From the NCBI GenBank assembly GCA_040506705.1, contig JBEVWG010000001.1:21415-85414 (forward strand): a stretch of 64,000 nucleotides of DNA, read 5' to 3'. This document shows, in pieces, positions 43,253 through 52,126 of the stretch; positions within the stretch are counted from its first letter, which is position 1; each line of letters opens with the position of its first letter. Below the pieces are notes generated by a model. It saw only the letters and a list, made by a program, of their open reading frames with translations. It searched no databases and had not been told where the DNA came from. The translations under genes were made by a program, and so were the position numbers. The DNA is from Thiodiazotropha sp040506705. Its GTDB lineage: Bacteria; Pseudomonadota; Gammaproteobacteria; Chromatiales; Chromatiaceae.

Positions 43253-44158
43253 GTGAAGATAAAAGAAGAGAATTTACAGCTGATTGAGTCCTTCGCAGAT
43301 GCGATCTGGATGGAGCGGGGGTTGAGCCGGAATACGCTCTCCGCCTACCAGTCTGATCTGCGAAAAATTGCGATTTGGTTGCATGACCAAAAAGGTCGCG
43401 GTTTATTGAATGCGCGGCGCGAAGATCTTCAATACTTTCTGGCAAGTCTGAGTAAGCAGGGTGTCAAACCACGTTCCAGTGCCCGAATGCTCTCCTGTTT
43501 GCGCCAGTTCTACCAATACTGTCTCCGAGAAGGCATTTTGGAGATTGACCCCAGTGTTCGAATTTCAGCCCCAAAGCTAGGGAGGCCCCTGCCAAAATCC
43601 CTCTCTGAAGTGGAAGTTGAGGCGCTTCTGGCCGCGCCGGAAATAGAGGATCCTGAGGGTATGCGTGATCGCACCATGCTCGAGGTGCTGTATGCGACTG
43701 GACTCAGAGTTTCAGAATTGGTCGACTTGAGGCCAGAGCAGGTTAGTCTGACCCAGGGCGTAGTGCGTGTGATTGGTAAAGGGGGGAAAGAGCGGTTGGT
43801 GCCCCTGGGGGATGAGGCGCAGGGGTGGTTAGAGCGATTTTTATCTGGGGCTCGAAGTGCGCTGCTGGGTGAGAGAGTCTGTCCGCATCTATTTCCAACC
43901 CGTCGCGGACATGGCATGACCCGACAGGCATTCTGGTATCGAATCAAGAAACACTCTGTGATCGCCGGGATTAATCAAACAGTCTCTCCGCATACACTTC
44001 GCCACGCTTTTGCCACCCATTTACTGAATCATGGCGCTGACCTCAGGGTTGTGCAGCTGTTGCTAGGGCACAGTGATCTTTCCACCACCCAGATCTACAC
44101 TCATGTGGCGAGGGAGAGGCTGAAATCATTGCATTCAAAACACCATCCAAGGGGCTGA
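43253..44158 (+). CDS. xerD: Site-specific tyrosine recombinase XerD
   Basis: A 301-residue tyrosine recombinase that resolves chromosome dimers at dif with XerC. The N-terminal SAM-like domain (about 8-95) is followed by the catalytic domain with the full set: Arg in TGLRVSELVDL, Lys in GKGGKERLVPLG, HxxR in HTLRHAFATHLLNHG, His in LLGHSDLSTTQIYTH, and the nucleophilic Tyr in that same block. Length matches E. coli XerD (298). The start is GTG 43253. The nearby yajQ and dsbC fit the xerD-dsbC neighbourhood of gammaproteobacteria, here with yajQ between. Confidence 0.95.
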   Translation: MKIKEENLQLIESFADAIWMERGLSRNTLSAYQSDLRKIAIWLHDQKGRGLLNARREDLQYFLASLSKQGVKPRSSARMLSCLRQFYQYCLREGILEIDPSVRISAPKLGRPLPKSLSEVEVEALLAAPEIEDPEGMRDRTMLEVLYATGLRVSELVDLRPEQVSLTQGVVRVIGKGGKERLVPLGDEAQGWLERFLSGARSALLGERVCPHLFPTRRGHGMTRQAFWYRIKKHSVIAGINQTVSPHTLRHAFATHLLNHGADLRVVQLLLGHSDLSTTQIYTHVARERLKSLHSKHHPRG

Positions 44159-44488
44159 TCTGATTTACTAGTATATTGATTTTAAAATAACCAAATATCA
44201 ATAATTAGAGCAATATTCATAATGTTAATTCTAGATATGTTTTCATGCACTCAGTAGCAGAGCGCAATGCATAGTGATGGTTCTATCTGGCATAGGGTGC
44301 GGGTTTTGATCGCAGCTGATTGATGCACTAATTCCAACAACTGTTATCGCAACTCAGACTCGAATATGGAGTTTGATGGGGCCCGCCAATACTATTTACA
44401 GGTCTATATACGGAACCAGTTGGTGTTAACAGCGCTTAGGGATGTGGTAGAGTCGCAGCCAATTTATGCGAAATAGAGGAGCGCATTA
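44159..44488. other. Intergenic region upstream of yajQ, 330 bp
   Basis: Non-coding; a strong GAGGAG ribosome site lies next to the yajQ start. No RNA gene or repeat recognised. Confidence 0.5.
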
Positions 44489-44971
44489 ATGCCATCTTTC
44501 GATATTGTCTCCGAGGTAGATCTGCAAGAGGTTAAAAACGCTGTGGATCAGGCAAACCGTGAAATAGGTACTCGATTTGATTTCAAGGGTGTGGATGCAC
44601 AATTCGAACAAAACGACGCTGAGATCAGTTTAAAAGCAGAACAGGAGTTCCAGCTCAACCAGATGATGGATATTCTGCGCCAAAAACTGGTCAAACGCAG
44701 TGTTGATGTTGCTGTTATGGATGTTAAGGATCCCCAGACCAACCTGAATGCCGCCAGACAGACTGTTTTAATCAAGCAAGGTATAGAGACAGATGTTGCG
44801 AAGAAGATGGTCAAGGATATCAAGGCAGGTAAGCTGAAAGTTCAAGCCCAGATCCAGGGTGAACAGGTAAGGGTTACTGGCAAAAAGCGGGATGATCTAC
44901 AGCAGGTTATCACACTCATGCGGCAATCTGACTATGGATTGCCCCTCCAATATCAGAATTTTCGGGATTAG
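44489..44971 (+). CDS. yajQ: YajQ-family nucleotide-binding protein
   Basis: A 160-residue two-domain ferredoxin-like protein, full family length. MPSFDIVSEVDLQEVKNAV, REIGTRFDFKG and the C-terminal KKRDDLQQVITLMRQSDYGLPLQYQNFRD are diagnostic. YajQ proteins bind nucleic acid or nucleotides, and some relatives are cyclic-di-GMP receptors that act with transcription factors. It is 5 bp upstream of dsbC in the same direction. A GAGGAG ribosome site precedes it. Confidence 0.95.
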   Translation: MPSFDIVSEVDLQEVKNAVDQANREIGTRFDFKGVDAQFEQNDAEISLKAEQEFQLNQMMDILRQKLVKRSVDVAVMDVKDPQTNLNAARQTVLIKQGIETDVAKKMVKDIKAGKLKVQAQIQGEQVRVTGKKRDDLQQVITLMRQSDYGLPLQYQNFRD

Positions 44972-44976
44972 AATCA

Positions 44977-45768
44977 ATGAAATTTACGACCAAAGATCTT
45001 TCGCTCAGAGGCCTTATTCTCACTTTAGCCATGTTACCGGCGATGTTAATGTCCTCCTCTCTTCTGGCTGATTCTCTCTCCCAGGATGATGAAGAGAAGA
45101 AAATTCGCGAAGGTATGGGGAAAATTCTCAAGAGTGGCGAGATCAAAAGTATCGTGCCCAGTGAAATCAGTGGGCTATACGAAGTTATGGTGGGGCCTCA
45201 AATATTCTATGTCTCTGCAGATGGCAAACATCTATTGAGCGGTAAACTATTTGATATCGAAAAAAGAGAAGATTTGACCTCTCCAAAAATTGCCCTGGCA
45301 AAGGCGGAGTATATAGATTCGGTGGGTGAAGATAATATGGTGATTTTCTCGCCTAAGGACTATAAGCATACCGTTACTGTGTTCACAGATATAGATTGTG
45401 GTTATTGCCGGAAATTGCATGCTGAAATCGAAGACTACAATGAGCTTGGTATTCGTGTGCGTTACATGATGTATCCAAGAGCTGGAGTCGGTAGTGACTC
45501 ATTTAAGAAGGCGGAAGCAGTATTTTGCGCTGACGACCGAAATGAGGCGATGACACTCTCAAAAGCAGGAGAAGATGTTGACTCTAAGAGTTGTGACAAT
45601 CCGGTACTTAGCCATTTTGAACTGGGCAAACTGTTGGGTGTAACGGGAACACCAGCGATTTTTCTTGAGAGTGGTGATATGTTGCCGGGTTATATTCCTG
45701 CTAAAAAAATGAGCACGATTCTAGGTAAGCTGGACATGGAAATTGCTGCACAAAGCAAAACTCAGTAA
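44977..45768 (+). CDS. dsbC: Periplasmic disulfide isomerase DsbC
   Basis: A 263-residue exported thioredoxin-fold protein. The signal peptide runs to about SSLLADS; an N-terminal dimerisation domain (ESGLYEVMVGPQIFYVSADGKHLLSG) precedes the thioredoxin domain with active site CGYC (about 144-147) in FTDIDCGYCRKLHAEI, and the cis-proline region VTGTPAIFLESG. It corrects wrong disulfides in the periplasm and needs DsbD for reduction. Starts 5 bp after yajQ. Confidence 0.94.
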   Translation: MKFTTKDLSLRGLILTLAMLPAMLMSSSLLADSLSQDDEEKKIREGMGKILKSGEIKSIVPSEISGLYEVMVGPQIFYVSADGKHLLSGKLFDIEKREDLTSPKIALAKAEYIDSVGEDNMVIFSPKDYKHTVTVFTDIDCGYCRKLHAEIEDYNELGIRVRYMMYPRAGVGSDSFKKAEAVFCADDRNEAMTLSKAGEDVDSKSCDNPVLSHFELGKLLGVTGTPAIFLESGDMLPGYIPAKKMSTILGKLDMEIAAQSKTQ

Positions 45769-46094
45769 CCAGAGGATTGGGGGTATTGATATAACGAATT
45801 GTCCCGGCATTCGGGACAAATTCATCCCTCTATTAATCCGGCAACCAAAAAAATCACTTTTTAAGGCTACAATAGTGCTTCCCTTGTTGAGGGCAATAAC
45901 GAAGCGCAAGGGCTTTCTTCTGGTAGTCTCTAACATTTGATTTTGCAAAAGAAAGCCGGGGCGTCCCTAAAATAGCTGGTTTTTTTCCACCATTTTTGGG
46001 GAATACACAGACTCCCTCTCGTTTCTGTGAAAAATTGCCTTTCCATCCATCCATTCATTGACTTTAATCAATAAAGTGCAGACCAGGAGCGAGC
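45769..46094. other. Intergenic region, 326 bp
   Basis: Non-coding, between dsbC and the PP2C gene. No clear terminator or repeat seen. Confidence 0.45.
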
Positions 46095-46841
46095 TTGATT
46101 ATAGAAGTAGCAATGCGTACCGATAAAGGAGTGGTACGAGAGCAAAATGAAGATGCAATTGGCGGTGATCCGGATGCGGGTCTACTGATTCTTGCCGATG
46201 GTATGGGAGGAGCCAACGCAGGTGAAGTCGCCAGCGGATTGGCTGTGGATCTCTTAATAGGCCAACTTCTTGGTAGTCAGGAGAGTGATGCCGAGTCAGA
46301 AAGGCCGGCGATCCATGAGTCGATAGTGGCTGTCAATCAGGCGATACTGGAATTGGCTCAGCAAGTACCTGAGTACCAGGGAATGGGGACTACACTCGTT
46401 GTAGGCTGGTTTAGCGAAAATGGTTTACGCTACGCCCATGTCGGTGATTCCCGGCTCTATAGGTTAAGGGATGGTAGTTTTGAGCAGTTGACGAAAGACC
46501 ATACATTGATTCAGGAAATGGTTAATCTTGGCGATTTTGACAGCATGGAAGAGGCTCTGATGGCAGGTGTGCCCACTAATGTACTTTCCAGGGCGTTGGG
46601 TTCAGAGCCAGAGGTCGAGGTTGACCTCGCCGATTCTGCAATAGAGCAGGGAGATCTCTATCTGTTCTGTTCTGATGGGTTAACTGGCATGGTGACGGAT
46701 GATGAAATGCAAAGTATCCTGGAAAATGAAAAACTGGATCTAAATCAGCAGGTGGATGAACTGGTCGACTTTGCCTGTCGTTGCGGCGGTATTGATAATA
46801 TCTCGGTGATACTGGCACGGCCAATGGTCAGCAGTGATTGA
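46095..46841 (+). CDS. PP2C-family serine/threonine phosphatase (Stp1-like)
   Basis: A 248-residue metal-dependent phosphatase. Motifs: EVAMRTDKGVVREQNEDAI, LLILADGMGGANAGEVAS, GMGTTLVVGW, YAHVGDSRLYRL, LTKDHT, LYLFCSDGLTGMV and CGGIDNISVILA, with all metal-binding aspartates. It dephosphorylates Ser/Thr residues. The start is TTG 46095, preceded by AGGAG with 5-nt spacing; the family N-terminus requires it. It sits 42 bp before an FHA-domain gene, so the two likely share a phosphorylation pathway, although no Ser/Thr kinase is in the window. Confidence 0.93.
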   Translation: MIIEVAMRTDKGVVREQNEDAIGGDPDAGLLILADGMGGANAGEVASGLAVDLLIGQLLGSQESDAESERPAIHESIVAVNQAILELAQQVPEYQGMGTTLVVGWFSENGLRYAHVGDSRLYRLRDGSFEQLTKDHTLIQEMVNLGDFDSMEEALMAGVPTNVLSRALGSEPEVEVDLADSAIEQGDLYLFCSDGLTGMVTDDEMQSILENEKLDLNQQVDELVDFACRCGGIDNISVILARPMVSSD

Positions 46842-46883
46842 TGATGCTTTTAGTGATGATTGAATATCTGGGTAGATGACAGT

Positions 46884-47663
46884 ATGGAAAAACTCGTAGT
46901 TCTGAGTGACGATGAGACACCACAAGAGTTCCCGCTTGTTGATAAGCGTTTTTTAATTGGACGTGATGCAACCTGTGATATCTGTCTTGGCGATCGCTCT
47001 GTAAGTCGTCATCATGCAACCCTCTCCCGAGTTTTTCGTGGCTTTTCCATCGAAGATGAGGGTAGTACCAATGGCACTCGTGTGAATGGTAATGTGGTTA
47101 CCAAGCGTTTCCTCAAACATGGTGACCTGATTGAGATCGGTAAATATAACCTGCGTTATATTGCGCAACTACCCCACCACGAAATGGAACCGGAGGACCC
47201 TGATCGAACGGTTGTCCTGAAACCGCTGAATCGGCCAGCAGCTGAACCTGTTGAGTCTATTATAGAGACAAAACCAACGCCTCCCCCTCCCAGCGCCCCG
47301 TTTTCCAATAGACCGGTGGTTACCTCTCCCGCTAAACCTCAACTAAATCCAGCTCAAGAGCCAGCAAAGCAATCATTGAAAGATGGCACTGATTCTGTCC
47401 AGGAGAGGCCAGCAAAAGTTCGCTTCCTGGATGGTGATTATAAAGGTGAGGAACGGGTGATTGATCGCTCCTTTTTCAGTGTCGGTAAACCCGGTGGAGA
47501 TCTGGTGCTGATCAATAAGCGCCACAATGGCTACTTTCTGCTTAAGGTCGGCGGCGATAATACACCCATGATCAATGGCAAACCGATACGTGCTGGCGGT
47601 GTTGCACTGCAAAGGGGCGATCGAATTACACTGGGCGATTTGAACCTGGAATATCAGGATTAG
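46884..47663 (+). CDS. Protein with two FHA domains
   Basis: A 259-residue cytoplasmic protein. The N-terminal FHA domain (about 1-95) has the phosphothreonine-binding core RFLIGRDATCDICLGDRSVSRHHATLS and GSTNGTRVNG. A proline-rich linker (about 115-165) leads to a second, more divergent FHA-like domain (about 175-259; FFSVGKPGGDLVLINKRHNGYFLL), which lacks the SRHH motif. It should bind phosphothreonine on a partner whose state is set by the PP2C phosphatase encoded just upstream. ATG 46884 is preferred over TTG 46860. Followed by a weak hairpin. Confidence 0.9.
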   Translation: MEKLVVLSDDETPQEFPLVDKRFLIGRDATCDICLGDRSVSRHHATLSRVFRGFSIEDEGSTNGTRVNGNVVTKRFLKHGDLIEIGKYNLRYIAQLPHHEMEPEDPDRTVVLKPLNRPAAEPVESIIETKPTPPPPSAPFSNRPVVTSPAKPQLNPAQEPAKQSLKDGTDSVQERPAKVRFLDGDYKGEERVIDRSFFSVGKPGGDLVLINKRHNGYFLLKVGGDNTPMINGKPIRAGGVALQRGDRITLGDLNLEYQD

Positions 47664-47728
47664 ATTTCACGACTCAGTTCTTATCTGACTTTTTCAGTCG
47701 AGATCACTGAAACCTAGTAGTAAAGTGA

Positions 47729-47748
47729 AAGGGTATAGCGATGCCCTT
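47729..47748. terminator. Possible bidirectional terminator between convergent genes
   Basis: AAGGGTAT-AGCG-ATGCCCTT: 8-bp stem with one G-T wobble, followed by CCAAAAAATC. It sits between the ends of the FHA and PilZ genes. Weak. Confidence 0.4.
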
Positions 47749-47811
47749 CCAAAAAATCTCAATCACTAACCTGACCTGCTTTTTACTGAGTGCGGTGATT
47801 TCAATCAGGAG

Positions 47812-48249
47812 TTACTGGGATGCTCGTGATGCATACCGATAATCACTGCTCAACAGAGAAGTAAGGCGCATACAGGATGCAAAATCGGTAGTATTTTCGA
47901 GAATGCCATGCATGATGACACCTTCCAGAAGATCTTTTCCATCCCAGCTCGGGTGGATCAACTCCGTTAAAAATTGGCTCTCTTGAGGGTGAAGTTGCTC
48001 AAATGAAAGGGCTGAGCCTTTTGGGTTAATGCGGGTTACCCGAGCTGCCAAAAGTAAGGATTCGGGCTGTCCAGGTTTTCTGAAATCCACCTTGTACCGC
48101 TCATTGTGTTTTGAGCCAGATAGAGCGTTGACAAAAATCCCTGATTTGCTGATGTCGGTAATAACCCGGATCTGTTCAACCCCATTGCTCATGGAGATTA
48201 GGGTCACCTTAAATGATGTCTTTGTTCTTGGTGTTTTTCTTGCATCCAT
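47812..48249 (-). CDS. PilZ-domain cyclic-di-GMP receptor
   Basis: A 145-residue protein whose N-terminal about 105 residues form a PilZ domain. Both ligand motifs are intact: RxxxR (RKTPR, residues 4-8) and D-x-S-x-x-G (DISKSG, about 32-37), so it should bind c-di-GMP. The C-terminal about 40 residues are not recognisable. Monocistronic. It may read c-di-GMP made or broken down by the GGDEF-EAL protein of this window; that is speculation. Confidence 0.87.
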   Translation of the reverse strand: MDARKTPRTKTSFKVTLISMSNGVEQIRVITDISKSGIFVNALSGSKHNERYKVDFRKPGQPESLLLAARVTRINPKGSALSFEQLHPQESQFLTELIHPSWDGKDLLEGVIMHGILENTTDFASCMRLTSLLSSDYRYASRASQ

Positions 48250-48413
48250 TGATGTGACTCCGTAATAAAAGTGTCACATTTCACTGTAGGTGCCGGAAGG
48301 GTTATTAGATATGCAGGAGAATACTTGTGTTTATTAGGGTTTACCGCAAGCAGGTGTTTGTACCTTAGAGATCGTTAATCCTGTCGATCTGCAGGTGACT
48401 GGAAGTACGACAT

Positions 48414-48435
48414 GTAGGTGCAGCCCTGCCGCACC
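48414..48435 (+). repeat. Degenerate REP, subtype B
   Basis: GTAG then GTGCAGC-CCT-GCCGCACC; one deleted G and one stem mismatch compared with the consensus. Confidence 0.65.
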
Positions 48436-48530
48436 CTTAGGCAGTTAATTCCTCGGAAATCCCACTACTCTAGAGAGAGAGGCTGTCTGTCAAACTGCTC
48501 ATCTGATGGTTCTCGCTTCAGTAAGAACCT

Positions 48531-48554
48531 AGTGCGGCAGGGCCTGCATCCAAC
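48531..48554 (-). repeat. Degenerate REP, subtype B
   Basis: AGTGCGGCAGGGCCTGCATC and following bases align to the minus-strand subtype-B REP with changes in the right arm. Confidence 0.5.
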
Positions 48555-48607
48555 CTCTATAGCTGATAGTAATGAGAGAAGAACAGTTCGGCTAATTCAG
48601 GTCAAAC

Positions 48608-48817
48608 TTAGTCTTTCAGACGAAATCCAATGTCGATGGTGACCTGCCAATGAGAGACCTGCCCATTCTCTATGTGACCTCGGGTCTCCACCACCTCAAA
48701 CCAGTTCATGTTAGTGATGGTCTCTCCAGCCCTTGCGATGGCATTACGAATAGCATCATCGGTACTGGTTTGGGAAGAACCGACCAGCTGAATCTTTTTG
48801 TAGACATGGTCACTCAT
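48608..48817 (-). CDS. Dodecin family flavin-binding protein
   Basis: A 69-residue small protein matching dodecins: VYKKIQLVGSSQTSTDDAIRNAIARAGET, then MNWFEVVETRGHIENGQVSHWQVTIDIGFRL. Dodecins form hollow dodecamers that store riboflavin or FMN; the Trp (in NWFEV) and Gln (in WQVTIDIG) of the flavin pocket are present. ATG 48817 has GAGGTG upstream. It lies 44 bp after mutS on the same strand. Confidence 0.9.
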   Translation of the reverse strand: MSDHVYKKIQLVGSSQTSTDDAIRNAIARAGETITNMNWFEVVETRGHIENGQVSHWQVTIDIGFRLKD

Positions 48818-48861
48818 CAAACACCTCGGTAGTCGTGTGTGGTTAAAAGGGTATAGATCCC

Positions 48862-51450
48862 TTATGAGGAATTCTCTTTCTCACCCAGCTTCTCTTTCAA
48901 ATCATAGAGTTGCGTTAGCGCCTGGCGGGGAGTCAATTCATCTGGATCGATCTGCTCCAGTAAGCGCTCCACTTCTGAAGCTTCCGGCGTCTGTGCAGAA
49001 GTATCAAATAGCGGAAGTTGGCTCTGCTGCTGCTCTGCATGTCGCTGGGCACTGGCCTCCAGCTCCCTCAGACGTTGCCGGGCTTTCTTGATTACAGGTT
49101 TAGGTACGCCTGCCAGAGTCGCAACCTGTAAGCCATAACTCTGATTTGCCGGTCCCTCTCTCACGGCATGAAGGAAGACAATGGAGTCACCATGCTCTAC
49201 TGCATCAAGATGGAGATTGGCGATCCCCGGATACTCATCCGGTAGGGTTGTGAGTTCGAAGTAGTGGGTCGCAAAGAGGGTAAAAGCACGTAAATAAGTT
49301 GCCAGTTCAACAGCACAGGCCCAAGCGAGTGAGAGGCCATCGAAGGTAGAGGTGCCACGGCCGACTTCATCCATCAACACCAGGCTTTGCTCAGTGGCAT
49401 TGTGCAGAATATTGGCAGTCTCCTCCATCTCCACCATGAAGGTCGAACGTCCACCGGCCAAGTCATCTGAAGCACCAATACGGGAGAAGATACGATCGAC
49501 TGGTCCGAGGTGCGCAGAAGTGGCAGGTACAAAACTACCGGCATAGGCGAGTAGGGTGATGATCGCTATCTGCCGCATGAAAGTCGACTTACCACCCATG
49601 TTGGGTCCGGTGATGACCAACATGCGTTGTTGTTGATTGAGGGTTACGCTGTTGGCTACAAATGGATCCTGGCTGACCTGCTCCACAACCGGATGTCGAC
49701 CATCAACGATCTGCAGGCCTGGCTCTTCCACCAGTTCAGGACGTACCAGATTGAGGCTTTGCGCCCGCTCTGCTAAATTGCATAACACATCCAGGTGAGA
49801 TAAACCCTCCGCGCACTGTTGCATAGTTGTGAGCGACTCGCACAACGCTTCGAGTAGTCGCTCATAGAGCATCTTCTCTCTGGCCAGAGAACGTTCTCTG
49901 GCACTCAATACCTGATCTTCGAACTTTTTCAGCTCTGGGGTGATGAAGCGTTCAGCACCCTTGAGCGTTTGACGCCGGACATAGTCATCAGGTGCCTTAT
50001 CCGATTGATTGCGGCTGATCTCTATATAGTATCCATGTACCCGGTTATAGCTGACCTTGAGTGTTGCAATGCCGGTTCTTTCCCGTTCCCGGGTTTCAAG
50101 ATCGAGGAGGAACTGGTCGGCGTTTTGTGACAGCGACCTTAACTCATCCAGCTCTTGATCATATCCCTCAGCCAGTACCCCACCATCACGGATCAGCATA
50201 GGTGGTTGTTCAATGACTGCCTGCTGCAACAATTGGTGCAGTTGAGGATGCTCACCAATCTCCATCGAGAGTGAACGGGTCAGTGGGCTGTCGAGACGTT
50301 CAAGCAGTGGTTGAAGTTGAGGCAGTATCCCCAAGGCATCACGCAGTGTGGCCAGGTCTCGGGGGCGGGCACTTTTGAGTGCCACCCGGGCGAGGATGCG
50401 TTCAATGTCACCGATACCCTGCAGGATCTCTTGAAGCTCAAGATAGAGGCCCGACTCCATCAAGGCCTGGATCGTGGCATGGCGATTGGCCACCGTCTCC
50501 CGCTCGCGTTGCGGTTGACTGATCCAGCGTCGAAGCTTGCGACTCCCCATTGCAGTCACGGTTCGATCCATGATCCCGGCCAGGGTATGTTGAGGTTGTC
50601 CGCTGAGGGAGTGGACCAGTTCAAGATTGCGTCGTGTGGCTGCATCGATGATGACGCTGTTTTCCCTATGCTCCACCTGCAGGCCACGAATGTGGGGTAG
50701 GGCGCCGAACTGGGTCTCTTCGACATACTGCAACAGACAACCTGCAGCACCGACAGCCAGGGGGTGATCCTGACAACCAAAGCCACCCAGATCCCGTGTG
50801 CCAAATTGACGGGTCAGCAACTGCTCTGCGGAGTCGATATCGAAGTGCCAGACAGGTCGTCGGGTAGTGCCGCAGTTCAGCTTGAGAGTCTCGGGTAGGG
50901 TGGAGTCCTCTTCCAACAGAACCTCTGCCGGTGTAAGGCGCTCCAGTTCACCGCTCAATGCTTCCAGGGTTGTCAGTTGCTGAATAGTGAATCGACCACT
51001 TGCCAGATCCAATGCGGCGAGGCCGACTCCCTCTTTATGTTCATTCACCGCAACCAGCAGATTCTCACGTCGCTCCTCAAGCAGGGCTTCATCCGTGAGG
51101 GTGCCAGGGGTAACGATGCGCATCACCTTGCGCTCGACAGGGCCTTTGGAAGTCGCCGGGTCACCAATCTGTTCGCAGATCGCTACAGACTCACCCTGTT
51201 TAACCAGGCGTGCCAGGTAACCTTCAGCGGCATGATAAGGGACACCCGCCATTGGGATGGGTTTGCCCGCCGATGTGCCCCGTTTGGTGAGGGTGATGTC
51301 GAGCAGTCGAGCCGCCTTCTCCGCATCGGAAAAGAAGAGTTCGTAAAAATCCCCCATGCGGTAAAAGACCAGCATGTTGGGATACTCCCCCTTGATGCGT
51401 AAGTACTGCTGCATCATCGGGGTATGTTGAGATGTAGTGGCTTTGGCCAT
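48862..51450 (-). CDS. mutS: DNA mismatch repair protein MutS
   Basis: An 862-residue mismatch-recognition ATPase. The F-x-E mismatch wedge (GDFYELFF, about 34-41) and Walker A (GPNMGGKSTFMRQ, about 610), Walker B (LVLMDEVGRGTSTFDG) and the C-terminal region are all present. Length is standard. It starts 15 bp after a cupin gene and is followed by dodecin. In many gammaproteobacteria mutS lies near pncC(cinA)-recA; here pncC is 11.5 kb away with the REP/RAYT cluster and kinase-phosphatase operon in between. Confidence 0.97.
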   Translation of the reverse strand: MAKATTSQHTPMMQQYLRIKGEYPNMLVFYRMGDFYELFFSDAEKAARLLDITLTKRGTSAGKPIPMAGVPYHAAEGYLARLVKQGESVAICEQIGDPATSKGPVERKVMRIVTPGTLTDEALLEERRENLLVAVNEHKEGVGLAALDLASGRFTIQQLTTLEALSGELERLTPAEVLLEEDSTLPETLKLNCGTTRRPVWHFDIDSAEQLLTRQFGTRDLGGFGCQDHPLAVGAAGCLLQYVEETQFGALPHIRGLQVEHRENSVIIDAATRRNLELVHSLSGQPQHTLAGIMDRTVTAMGSRKLRRWISQPQRERETVANRHATIQALMESGLYLELQEILQGIGDIERILARVALKSARPRDLATLRDALGILPQLQPLLERLDSPLTRSLSMEIGEHPQLHQLLQQAVIEQPPMLIRDGGVLAEGYDQELDELRSLSQNADQFLLDLETRERERTGIATLKVSYNRVHGYYIEISRNQSDKAPDDYVRRQTLKGAERFITPELKKFEDQVLSARERSLAREKMLYERLLEALCESLTTMQQCAEGLSHLDVLCNLAERAQSLNLVRPELVEEPGLQIVDGRHPVVEQVSQDPFVANSVTLNQQQRMLVITGPNMGGKSTFMRQIAIITLLAYAGSFVPATSAHLGPVDRIFSRIGASDDLAGGRSTFMVEMEETANILHNATEQSLVLMDEVGRGTSTFDGLSLAWACAVELATYLRAFTLFATHYFELTTLPDEYPGIANLHLDAVEHGDSIVFLHAVREGPANQSYGLQVATLAGVPKPVIKKARQRLRELEASAQRHAEQQQSQLPLFDTSAQTPEASEVERLLEQIDPDELTPRQALTQLYDLKEKLGEKENSS

Positions 51451-51465
51451 CAGATGGGATAGGGG

Positions 51466-51747
51466 TTATTCAAAGGCGTAGTGTTTTTCCACATCTTTGA
51501 GAATCTCCCAGGTGCATTTCATCCCAGCCGGAAAGGTCACCAGATCGCCCCGGCCAAACTCCTGGGGTTCACCACCTTCAGGTGTAACGACGACCTTACC
51601 GCGTATGAAATAGCAGACTTCAGTCTGGTCATAGCTCCAATCGAAGGTAGAGACCTCTTTGCTCCAGATAGGCCAGTCATAGACCCCCTGGATCTCCAGT
51701 TTCATGGAGGATGGACGGTGTTCGCAGAGTATTTTCTGTTCGGTCAT
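51466..51747 (-). CDS. Small cupin-domain protein (DUF861-type)
   Basis: A 93-residue single cupin. The second cupin motif (EFGRGDLVTFPAGMKCTWEI) and YFIRGKVVVTPEGGE are typical of DUF861/EutQ-like cupins. Metal-binding histidines of classical cupins are not obvious in the first motif. Located 15 bp upstream of mutS; likely cotranscribed without functional link. Activity unknown. Confidence 0.83.
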   Translation of the reverse strand: MTEQKILCEHRPSSMKLEIQGVYDWPIWSKEVSTFDWSYDQTEVCYFIRGKVVVTPEGGEPQEFGRGDLVTFPAGMKCTWEILKDVEKHYAFE

Positions 51748-51884
51748 GGTGTCATTCGATAGGGTTATTGTGTGACGGCGAAAATCAGACCGGAGAGTTT
51801 AACCTGAAACAGGGGGTCAGGTTAACTCTGGAGGCTATTGCGTTTATCAGTTTCAGTAGAGATTCACAGAAAATAGAGCGGCCA

Positions 51885-52034
51885 GGTGCGCCAGGGGCGG
51901 CACCCTACGTTGGTTTGGATGGTTGCTATTGGTGCGCCAGGGGCGGCACCCTACGTTGGTTTGGATGGTTGTTATTGGTGCGCGAAGGTCGGCACCCTAC
52001 AATCATTCTTCGTAGGGTGCGGCCCTGCCGCACC
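51885..52034. repeat. Upstream REP cluster of the RAYT gene
   Basis: Three minus-strand subtype-C REPs at 51885-51908, 51931-51954 and 51977-52000 (third with four changes) in an exact 46-bp direct array, then a plus-strand subtype-B REP at 52012-52034. Subtype C reads GTAG then GGTGCCGC-CCCT-GGCGCACC, an imperfect stem with a 2-bp internal mismatch as in many REPs. The array sits 93 bp upstream of the RAYT start codon. Confidence 0.88.
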
Positions 52035-52126
52035 AATTTATGGGGCTAGAGATGATGTTGGTTTCTGCCTGATCTCTTTAGCCGTGGTATGGTTTGATTC
52101 TCTTTTAATTGCCAAGGAGTGGCGAT

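Larger units (their letters stand above)
48250..48607. other. Intergenic region with two degenerate REPs
   Basis: Non-coding, 358 bp. It holds imperfect subtype-B REPs at 48414-48435 (plus; GTAG directly followed by GTGCAGC-CCT-GCCGCACC, one G lost and one base changed) and 48531-48554 (minus; several changes). Confidence 0.6.

Noticed and set aside
51885..52034. CRISPR-like array because of regular repeats every 46 bp
   Set aside because: Only three to four units, the spacers are nearly identical to each other, the repeats are REP hairpins next to a RAYT gene, and no cas genes are present.
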